Shown one piece after another: positions 1-5,218 of a stretch of DNA of 8,014 bases. The number at the start of each line of letters is the position of its first letter. Within the stretch, counting starts at the first letter, position 1. Location of the stretch: positions 1 to 8,014 of the forward strand of contig JAHJRJ010000172.1 of assembly GCA_018830765.1 (NCBI GenBank), in the 5' to 3' direction. Origin of the DNA: Bacteroidota bacterium. GTDB taxonomy: Bacteria > Bacteroidota > Ignavibacteria > UBA10030 > BY39. Below the pieces are notes generated by a model. It searched no databases and was not told the DNA's origin. It saw only the letters and a list, made by a program, of their open reading frames with translations. The translations under genes and the position numbers were made by a program.

Positions 1-513
1 ATTATAAATTACTTCGATTTCTTTATCTACCTGAAAATTTGTAATAGTTTTATCTTTTAGAAATTTAGAAACAGCCGTAACCCCGTCGCTCTGCTCTATA
101 ATAAATTTCATCATGTGTAAAAAGCTCGGTTCGAGTCCGACCAAAGTAATGTCTGTTCCGTGCAGCGTGGTTATTATTTTGAGGTTATTCCCTAATATTT
201 GTTTAGCTAAATATGCGCTTATTGCATGAGGTACTGCGTAGTGAACGTGCAGTATATCTAACTTTTCGAATTTCGCCACCTCGACCATCTTGCTGGCTAA
301 TGCCGGTGTGTACAGCGGAAACTCAAACAGAGGATAACTCGTCATCTCTACCTCGTGATAAACTATGTTATCTAAAAATTCGTCTAATCTCATCGGCATT
401 GCATAGCTTATGAAGTGAACTTTATGCCCGCGCACTGCCAAAGCTTTTCCTAACTCGGTAGCGACTACTCCGCTGCCGCCGTAAGTTGGATAGCATGTAA
501 TTCCGATATTCAT
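1..513 (-). CDS. bshA: N-acetyl-alpha-D-glucosaminyl L-malate synthase BshA (N-terminal part, cut by window edge)
   Basis: This is the first 171 residues of a GT4-family glycosyltransferase on the minus strand; the gene continues past base 1. It reads MNIGITCYPTYGGSGVVATE from residue 1, then PLFEFPLY (61-68), ALASKMVEVA (71-80), LDILHVHYAVPHAISA (85-100), TTLHGTDITLVG (115-126) and SDGVTAVS (142-149). These are hallmark stretches of BshA. The enzyme joins GlcNAc from UDP-GlcNAc to L-malate, the first step of bacillithiol synthesis in the cytoplasm. The GGSG loop at 12-15 and the HGTDIT loop lie in the N-terminal Rossmann domain. The family is usually about 370-385 residues, so the UDP-GlcNAc-binding C-terminal domain is missing here only because of the window edge. 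The ATG at 513 is preceded by a weak purine-rich AGAGAG about 5 nt upstream. It is divergent from lysS. Identity is near certain from motif wording; bacillithiol production by the organism is inferred. Confidence 0.93.
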   Translation of the reverse strand, partial: MNIGITCYPTYGGSGVVATELGKALAVRGHKVHFISYAMPMRLDEFLDNIVYHEVEMTSYPLFEFPLYTPALASKMVEVAKFEKLDILHVHYAVPHAISAYLAKQILGNNLKIITTLHGTDITLVGLEPSFLHMMKFIIEQSDGVTAVSKFLKDKTITNFQVDKEIEVIYN

Positions 514-578
514 ACTTTCTCTCTTATTGTGCTACTTACAGAGTTCGAAAATCCGGTGAACTCCGTGTAATTTTATTT

Positions 579-620
579 CACGAAGAAACACGAAGAAGTC
601 GCGAAGGAACGCGAAGAAGA
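579..620. repeat. Four-unit imperfect tandem repeat, unit CRCGAAGRAR
   Basis: Four consecutive units of 10-11 bases can be read: CACGAAGAAA (579-588), CACGAAGAAGT (589-599), CGCGAAGGAA (600-609) and CGCGAAGAAGA (610-620). The first two units carry CACG and the last two CGCG, so the array could have grown as a duplicated pair. On the opposite strand it reads as repeated TTCTTCG(T/C)G. From memory, similar TTCGTG-type strings turn up in intergenic DNA of many environmental bacteria, so this may be a fragment of a dispersed repeat. That is an impression I could not check. No function can be assigned. Confidence 0.7.
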
Positions 621-701
621 ATCTTTGTTTCTAGACACCGGCTACGCTGTGGAACTTAAAGTAACTAGAAAAAGAAAAACATACAAGTTTTTATTAGTGT
701 G

Positions 702-730
702 TTGATAATCTCAAAAATTCTTGTTATTTT
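702..730 (+). promoter_or_regulatory. Possible sigma-70-like promoter for the lysS unit
   Basis: TTGATA (702-707) resembles the -35 hexamer (5 of 6 matches to TTGACA). A 17-nt spacer leads to TATTTT (725-730), a poor -10 (4 of 6). If used, it would give lysS a leader of about 120 nt containing both hairpins at 745-780 and 812-835. The region is AT-rich, so chance matches are easy. The call rests mainly on correct spacing and position, and on the better promoter of the same style upstream of the protease gene. Confidence 0.28.
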
Positions 731-744
731 TATTCAAAATTTTA

Positions 745-780
745 ATCCGCCTTCTCCCGACAAGTCGGGATTCGGCGGAT
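745..780. repeat. Two-tier palindrome / hairpin, possible dispersed repeat
   Basis: ATCCGCC (745-751) is the exact inverted copy of GGCGGAT (774-780). Inside it, TCCCGAC (755-761) is the exact inverted copy of GTCGGGA (764-770). The two stems are separated by a symmetric internal loop, TTC at 752-754 facing TTC at 771-773, and the apex is CAAG or shorter. No U-run follows; the next bases are GAGAAAG. The position between divergent genes argues against a terminator. It could be a REP-like dispersed element, or a structured part of the lysS leader. Confidence 0.75.
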
Positions 781-811
781 GAGAAAGAAAAACTAAAAAT
801 TATTAACTAGA

Positions 812-835
812 TACCTTGCTGCTCGCGGCGGGGTA
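812..835 (+). repeat. G/C-rich hairpin just upstream of the lysS ribosome binding site
   Basis: The left arm TACCTTGCTG (812-821) pairs along its whole length with CGGCGGGGTA (826-835). There are three G.U wobbles and a CTCG apex (822-825) that can close by one more pair. The right arm ends 16 nt before the GGAG that serves lysS. The strand is given as plus because the wobble pairs form only in plus-strand RNA; the minus-strand copy would carry A-C mismatches. It may be a decayed copy of a palindromic repeat, or an RNA structure near the lysS start. No U-tract follows (GTTCATTTTAAAAA), so it is a poor terminator. Confidence 0.65.
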
Positions 836-851
836 GTTCATTTTAAAAATT

Positions 852-855
852 GGAG
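852..855 (+). promoter_or_regulatory. Ribosome binding site deciding the lysS start
   Basis: GGAG at 852-855 sits 6 nt before GTG at 862. A TTG at 850 in the same frame overlaps this site and has only AT-rich sequence upstream, so it is the less likely start. An internal ATG at 898 also has an AGGG 6 nt upstream (888-891) and is the main rival; it would shorten the protein by 12 residues. Confidence 0.65.
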
Positions 856-861
856 TTAGAA

Positions 862-2367
862 GTGCAAGAAAATTCAGCCGAAGGATCAGGGCAACTGATG
901 ATCCGCCGCCGTAAAGAGCTTCAAGAACTAATCAAACGCGGTATCAATCCATATCCCTATAAATTCGACCGCACAGATTTTTCCAAAGATATAGTCGAAA
1001 AGTTCAAAGACGATGACCCGCAGAAAACCGTCGCAATCGCAGGTAGAATAATGTCTATCAGAAGGATGGGGAAAGCATCGTTTTGCCACATTCAAGATTC
1101 GGCAGGAAAGATACAAGTTTATTTGAAGAAAGATGACTTGGGCGAACTTTATGAAACTTTCAGATTAATGGATATCGGCGACATCGTAGGCGTGAGCGGA
1201 TACGTATTCAGAACAAAAATGGGTGAAGTGTCCATCCACGCACAAACGTTGGAGCTGCTCTCAAAATCTTTGCGTCCGCTTCCTATTGTAAAAGAAAAAG
1301 TTGACGAAAACGGGAATAAGGTTACATACGACCCGTTCTCAGATAAAGAGTTGAGATACCGCCAACGTTATGTTGACCTAATCGTGAACGCGCAAGTGCG
1401 TGATGTTTTTGTGAAGCGCGCCAAGATAATAAACGCAATACGCGATTTCTTTAACGAGCACGGTTATTTAGAAGTAGAAACTCCGATCCTGCAACCTTTA
1501 TACGGCGGTGCGTTTGCTCGTCCATTCGTTACGCACCACAATGCGCTCGACATTGATTTGTATTTGAGAATCGCAGATGAGCTATACTTGAAAAGGTTGA
1601 TTGTTGGCGGCTTTGATGGTGTTTATGAGTTTGCAAAAGATTTCCGCAACGAAGGTATGGATCGCACACATAACCCTGAGTTCACGATGCTCGAGTTGTA
1701 TGTAGCTTACAAAGATTACATTTGGATGATGGAGCTCGTTGAGCAGTTGATTAGCAAAATTACATTAAGTGTACACGGAACTATGAAAGTAAAAGTCGGC
1801 GACAACGAAATTGATTTCACACCGCCATGGAACCGGATTACGATGTTTGACGCGATAAAGCAATATACCGAAAAAGATGTCAGCGGTTTATCCGAAGCCG
1901 AGCTTCATAAAATTGCAAAAGAATTACGCGTGGACGTTGACCCGGACGCAAACGAAGGAAAAGTAATTGATGCGATTTTTGGTGAATACGTTGAACCGAA
2001 ATTAATTCAACCAACCTTCATAACAGATTATCCTTTACAGATGTCGCCGCTTGCGAAAAAACACCGCACTCAAGTCGATGTCGTCGAACGTTTTGAAGCT
2101 ATAGTGAATGGCAGTGAGTTGTGCAATGCGTTTTCTGAATTGAACGACCCGATTGACCAACGCAGTCGTTTTGAAGAACAAGCAAAGCTCAAAGCAAAGG
2201 GCGACGAAGAGGCAAATATTTTAGACGAAGATTTTCTACGAGCGCTCGAACACGGCATGCCTCCAACGGCAGGTTTGGGAATCGGCATCGACCGTCTTAC
2301 AATGTTAATGACAAATCAAGATTCAATTCGTGATGTAATATTTTTTCCACAAATGAAACCGGAGTAA
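862..2367 (+). CDS. lysS: Lysyl-tRNA synthetase, class II
   Basis: Cytoplasmic enzyme that charges tRNA-Lys with lysine using ATP. The 501-residue product is of normal length for bacterial LysRS. Numbering from GTG 862, an OB-fold anticodon-binding domain occupies about 52-135 and the class II catalytic core about 180-500. Motif 1 lies around 186-208 (the ETPILQP run follows it). The lysine/ATP pocket segment is GGAFARPFVTHHNALDIDLY (215-234). Motif 2 is FRNEGMDRTHNPEFT (261-275), and ITDYPLQMSPLAKKHR begins at 387. NAFSELNDPIDQR is at 422-434, and motif 3, GLGIGIDRL, is at 471-479, followed by the usual VIFFPQMKPE end. The MDRTHNPEFT and YVAYKDY wording is typical of Bacteroidota/Chlorobi enzymes. 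The GTG start is chosen from its GGAG site. The stop TAA shares its last base with the ATG of the next gene, indicating co-translation. It appears intact and the identity is certain; only the exact start is open. Confidence 0.97.
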   Translation: MQENSAEGSGQLMIRRRKELQELIKRGINPYPYKFDRTDFSKDIVEKFKDDDPQKTVAIAGRIMSIRRMGKASFCHIQDSAGKIQVYLKKDDLGELYETFRLMDIGDIVGVSGYVFRTKMGEVSIHAQTLELLSKSLRPLPIVKEKVDENGNKVTYDPFSDKELRYRQRYVDLIVNAQVRDVFVKRAKIINAIRDFFNEHGYLEVETPILQPLYGGAFARPFVTHHNALDIDLYLRIADELYLKRLIVGGFDGVYEFAKDFRNEGMDRTHNPEFTMLELYVAYKDYIWMMELVEQLISKITLSVHGTMKVKVGDNEIDFTPPWNRITMFDAIKQYTEKDVSGLSEAELHKIAKELRVDVDPDANEGKVIDAIFGEYVEPKLIQPTFITDYPLQMSPLAKKHRTQVDVVERFEAIVNGSELCNAFSELNDPIDQRSRFEEQAKLKAKGDEEANILDEDFLRALEHGMPPTAGLGIGIDRLTMLMTNQDSIRDVIFFPQMKPE

Positions 2368-4418
2368 TGAACTCTATTTCCTTTATCTTTGCAGTCCATA
2401 ACCATCAACCTATCGGTAACTTTGATTTCGTATTCGAAGAGGTTTATCAAAAATCTTATAAACCTTTCCTCGATGTTGTGGAAGAATTTCCTGATGTAAA
2501 AGTTACACAACATTACACTGGGATTTTAATCGATTGGCTGAAGAGCCATCATCCCGAATTCATTTTAAGGTTGAAAAAGTTAGTCAACAACGGACAAGTT
2601 GAACTTCTGACGGGCGCTTATTATGAGGCGATACTTCCCGTTATTCCGCCCCACGACCGTGTATCGCAAATAGAAAAATTAACTAAAAATATCATTGATG
2701 TTTTTGATTACACTCCCAAAGGTATGTGGCTTGCGGAGAGAGTTTGGGAACAACCAGTGGTTAAAGAGATTGTGCAGGCGGGTGTCCAATTTTTACCGAT
2801 TGACGAAGCCCATTTTAAATATGCAGGAGTTCGGGAAGAAGGGCTGTATGGCTACTATACTACAGAAGAAGAGGGTTATGTTTTAAAAATTTTTCCCGGA
2901 AGTAAGAAGTTGAGATACACCATACCTTTTGCACCTGTCGAAGAAACGATTGGATGGTTAAACTCTAAAGCAACTGAAATGGGAAATCGGATTGCCGTGT
3001 TTGCAGACGACGGCGAGAAATTAGGCGCTTGGCCACAAACGTATGAACACGTCTATACAAATGGCTGGTTGAGAAATTTTTTTCAAGCCCTAACCGAAAA
3101 TTCTAGATGGATAAGGTCAATCCATTTTTCTGATGCAATAAAAGATATTAAACCGGTCGGTAGAGTTTATCTTCCGACTGCGTCGTATCCGGAAATGCTC
3201 ACTTGGGCTTTACCGGTAGATTCAGTTTTAGAGTTCGAAGAATTTGAGAATATTTTAAAATCACATCAACTCGATAAGTTCGATACTTTTGTTAGAGGCG
3301 GATATTGGCGAAACTTCCTTGCAAAATATCCCGAGGCAAATTGGTTGCACAAAAAAATGCTTCGTGTATCAAACAAAATCCGGGCAATCGAACAAAATGG
3401 CGTGGATGTCTTCGAAGCAAAAAATCATCTAATGGCTGGCCAATGTAACGATGCTTATTGGCACGGCGTTTTCGGAGGACTCTATCTCCCAAATCTACGC
3501 TATCCGGTATATAATAATTTAATCAAAGCTGAATGCTTGATCGACAAATCCAAACCGAACCTCAAAATAACCGATTTCGACTGTGACGGTAAGAACGAAA
3601 TCTTGTACGAGTCACCGCTGATTAACATTTACATCAAGCCGGAGGCAGGTGGCGCAATTCGTGAAATTGATTTTAAGGAGAAAGCAGTAAATCTAATTGA
3701 CATTGTCAGTCGTAGAGAGGAAGCATCCCATAAGAAATTATCGTCAACTAAAGAAGAATACCTTCAATCATTTTTAGTTTACGATAGATATCAACGAGCT
3801 TGTTTGGTCGACCATTTCTTCGGCGGAGATGTTACAGTCGAAAAGTTTTTAGTAAATGATTACGAAGAATTGGGCGACTTCGTAAATCAAAATTATCAAT
3901 ATAATATTAAGCAATCCGGCAAAAAAACATCTATAAAACTCGAAAGAGTCGGGAGCGTGAAAGAAGGCGATTCACGTAAAAATATCAAAATAGTAAAAAA
4001 TATCTCGCTGAAAAATACAAATAGTGATATCCAAATAGATTATCAGATTAAGAACCTCGAACAAGCGCCCGTAAAATTGCGTTTCGGAGTAGAGTTTAAT
4101 TTCGGATTGATGGCGGGAGATGCCGACGATAGATATTATAAAGTGGAAGGTGTTTCTTTACGGGATAAACGCTTGAAGAGTGTCGGCTGTGTTCCGGACA
4201 TCAAAAACATCTCGCTGATAGACGAATGGCAAGGACTAGAAATCGGAATCGAAACCACAATTCAAGCAGATTTTTGGAGATGCCCGATTGAAACAGTATC
4301 ACGTTCCGAAGCAGGTATAGAGAAGTTATACCAAAGTTCGACGGTAATGCCTGTTTGGAATTTGGGAATCACCGGCGAGTGGCAAGCAACAATTTTTTTA
4401 AAGATACGGTCGTTGTGA
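2367..4418 (+). CDS. GH57 4-alpha-glucanotransferase / alpha-amylase with DUF1926-type C-terminal domain
   Basis: A 683-residue glycoside hydrolase family 57 protein, close in length to the archaeal Thermococcus litoralis-type 4-alpha-glucanotransferase (about 660). It has no signal peptide, so it should act in the cytoplasm on maltodextrins or glycogen, cutting and re-joining alpha-1,4 glucan chains. The GH57 regions are visible: HNHQP (11-15); GQVELLTGAYYEAILP (76-91); GMWLAERVWEQP (119-130), with E124 as the expected nucleophile; FADDGEKLGAW (212-222), with D214 or D215 as the expected acid/base; and TASYPEM (271-277). A helical segment follows (KYPEANWLHKKMLRVSNKIR, 320-339; NDAYWHGVFGGLYLPNLR, 361-378), and from about 390 a beta-rich domain including YDRYQRACLVDHFF, matching DUF1925/DUF1926 architecture. 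The ATG overlaps the lysS stop (TAATG), with GGAG only 2 nt upstream, so re-initiation is likely. Whether it is mainly a transferase or a hydrolase cannot be told from sequence alone. It overlaps the next gene by 4 nt. Confidence 0.88.
   Translation: MNSISFIFAVHNHQPIGNFDFVFEEVYQKSYKPFLDVVEEFPDVKVTQHYTGILIDWLKSHHPEFILRLKKLVNNGQVELLTGAYYEAILPVIPPHDRVSQIEKLTKNIIDVFDYTPKGMWLAERVWEQPVVKEIVQAGVQFLPIDEAHFKYAGVREEGLYGYYTTEEEGYVLKIFPGSKKLRYTIPFAPVEETIGWLNSKATEMGNRIAVFADDGEKLGAWPQTYEHVYTNGWLRNFFQALTENSRWIRSIHFSDAIKDIKPVGRVYLPTASYPEMLTWALPVDSVLEFEEFENILKSHQLDKFDTFVRGGYWRNFLAKYPEANWLHKKMLRVSNKIRAIEQNGVDVFEAKNHLMAGQCNDAYWHGVFGGLYLPNLRYPVYNNLIKAECLIDKSKPNLKITDFDCDGKNEILYESPLINIYIKPEAGGAIREIDFKEKAVNLIDIVSRREEASHKKLSSTKEEYLQSFLVYDRYQRACLVDHFFGGDVTVEKFLVNDYEELGDFVNQNYQYNIKQSGKKTSIKLERVGSVKEGDSRKNIKIVKNISLKNTNSDIQIDYQIKNLEQAPVKLRFGVEFNFGLMAGDADDRYYKVEGVSLRDKRLKSVGCVPDIKNISLIDEWQGLEIGIETTIQADFWRCPIETVSRSEAGIEKLYQSSTVMPVWNLGITGEWQATIFLKIRSL
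4394..4400 (+). other. Candidate -1 slippery heptamer (T TTT TTA) at the GH57/GT2 junction
   Basis: Within the last codons of the GH57 gene, the zero-frame codons TTT (4395-4397) and TTA (4398-4400) follow a T. This makes T TTT TTA in the exact phase needed for -1 slippage, 15 nt before the TGA at 4416-4418. The -1 frame is the frame of the downstream glycosyltransferase and is open through the junction. I see no strong downstream stem-loop or pseudoknot, so this may be chance in AT-rich DNA. Confidence 0.3.
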
Positions 4419-5152
4419 ATCATAAAAATAAACTTAGCATAATAATCCCTACACTTCAGGAAGGTAAGCTTTTGGAAAGAGTGCTTTCTCAATTTGAGAA
4501 AGAGTTTAGAAAAGAACATAACATCGAGTTGATAGTTAGTGACGGCGGTTCGACTGATGCTACACTGGAATTCGCCCGTAACGGTGCGGACGTTGTAATC
4601 GAGAAATCCGGTAATTATAAACAAAATATTTCAATCGGAAGAAATATCGGAGCGAAAGCAGCCACTGGTGAAATTCTGATGTTCATAAACGCCGATACGT
4701 ACATTGCAGATATCGAAAATTTTATCGCTACAATCCGGATTGCCATAAACCAACCCGGAGTAGCGGGCATAACCTGTCCTGTGTTAGTCTATCCCGAAGA
4801 AGAAAGTTTTGCCGATAAATTTTTCCACTCTTTTCTAAATATATATTTTTATACTTTAAATATACTCAGACTCGGTATGGGACGCGGTGAGTGCCAGGTC
4901 ATAAAAGCCGAACTTTTTAAAAAGTTGGATGGGTATAACGAAAAAATCGCTGCCGGAGAAGACTTCGACTTGTTCAAACGGCTTAGGAGGTATGGGAAAA
5001 TAGCTTTTTTGTGGAATCTGAATGTCTTCGAGTCACCCCGGAGATATAGGAAAAGCGGATACTTACGTGTTATATTTTTATGGCTCTTGAATGCAATAGC
5101 TGTGTTAATTATCAAACGTTCCATACTAAATGAGTGGAAACCGATTAGATAA
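4415..5152 (+). CDS. Family 2 glycosyltransferase with C-terminal membrane segment
   Basis: A GT-A fold glycosyltransferase of 245 residues from GTG 4415. N-terminal LSIIIPTLQEG (7-17) is the nucleotide-sugar-binding first strand and loop. VSDGGSTDAT (41-50) carries the conserved aspartate, and GEILMFINADT (85-95) holds the DXD-equivalent, here N-A-D at 92-94. AAGEDFDLFKRL (179-190) is the ED catalytic-base-type motif. A hydrophobic stretch at about 217-234 is likely a membrane anchor that places the enzyme at the inner face of the cytoplasmic membrane. Donor, acceptor and product are unknown. The GTG start gives a 4-nt GTGA overlap with the GH57 stop and begins right before the core domain. 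An ATG at 4355 in frame would add 20 residues encoded inside the GH57 gene and has no good ribosome site. The gene is coupled to GH57, but a shared substrate is not implied by sequence. Confidence 0.85.
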   Translation: MNHKNKLSIIIPTLQEGKLLERVLSQFEKEFRKEHNIELIVSDGGSTDATLEFARNGADVVIEKSGNYKQNISIGRNIGAKAATGEILMFINADTYIADIENFIATIRIAINQPGVAGITCPVLVYPEEESFADKFFHSFLNIYFYTLNILRLGMGRGECQVIKAELFKKLDGYNEKIAAGEDFDLFKRLRRYGKIAFLWNLNVFESPRRYRKSGYLRVIFLWLLNAIAVLIIKRSILNEWKPIR

Positions 5153-5156
5153 ACAT

Positions 5157-5185
5157 TTGACTTTCTATAGAATTTTAAATATACT
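5157..5185 (+). promoter_or_regulatory. Near-consensus sigma-70 promoter upstream of the S41 protease
   Basis: TTGACT (5157-5162, 5 of 6 matches to TTGACA), a 17-nt spacer and TATACT (5180-5185, 5 of 6 to TATAAT) lie in the short gap after the glycosyltransferase stop. Transcription would start near 5192, leaving a leader of about 25 nt with the AAAGGA ribosome site. This supports a separate transcription unit from ctpA onward. It also makes the in-frame GTG at 5192 an unlikely start, because it would sit at the very 5' end of the transcript. Confidence 0.65.
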
Positions 5186-5206
5186 TTCAATGTGGAATCA
5201 ATTTTT

Positions 5207-5212
5207 AAAGGA
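5207..5212 (+). promoter_or_regulatory. Ribosome binding site deciding the S41 protease start
   Basis: AAAGGA at 5207-5212 is 6 nt upstream of ATG 5219. The earlier in-frame GTG at 5192 has no comparable site and would add nine residues ahead of a normal signal-anchor start (MIKRF). Confidence 0.75.
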
Positions 5213-5218
5213 ATATTT

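Larger units (their letters stand above)
514..861. other. Divergent bshA/lysS intergenic region, repeat-rich
   Basis: This stretch of about 350 bases lies between two genes pointing away from each other. I see no convincing coding region in it on either strand and no tRNA or known riboswitch fold. It holds an imperfect tandem array (579-620), a palindrome (745-780), an AT-rich section with a possible lysS promoter (about 702-730) and a G/C-rich hairpin (812-835). Because both genes diverge, neither hairpin can be a simple 3' terminator for them. A CCGGTG at 553-558 also has its inverted copy CACCGG at 636-641, flanking the tandem array. I could not identify a good bshA promoter on the minus strand. 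Confidence 0.8.

Noticed and set aside
125..140. A tRNA T-arm look-alike, GGTTCGAGTCCGACC
   Set aside because: It lies inside bshA and encodes LVGLEPS on the minus strand. No acceptor, D or anticodon arm can be built around it.
213..413. A plus-strand reading frame of 66 codons
   Set aside because: It is antisense to the clearly coding bshA and its translation has no recognisable protein character.
579..620. CRISPR array
   Set aside because: The units are about 10 bases and contiguous, with no spacers.
745..780. Intrinsic terminator
   Set aside because: Neither adjacent gene is transcribed into it from its 3' end, and no run of T follows the stem on either strand in the right place.
850..861. 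TTG at 850 as the lysS start
   Set aside because: It overlaps the GGAG that serves GTG 862 and has no ribosome site of its own; the four extra residues add no conserved sequence.
2336..2346. A second possible slippery run (T6) at the end of lysS
   Set aside because: The codons are ATA TTT TTT CCA, so the heptamer A TTT TTT does not fit the X XXY YYZ pattern, and the TAATG overlap is enough to explain expression of the next gene.
4355..4414. ATG at 4355 as the glycosyltransferase start
   Set aside because: It would add 20 residues encoded in another frame of the GH57 gene, without a ribosome site. GTG 4415 gives a standard 4-nt overlap and a standard N-terminus.
4262..4624. A minus-strand reading frame of 120 codons across the GH57/GT2 junction
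   Set aside because: Both plus-strand genes here are conserved and continuous. The antisense product has no family features and no ribosome site of note.
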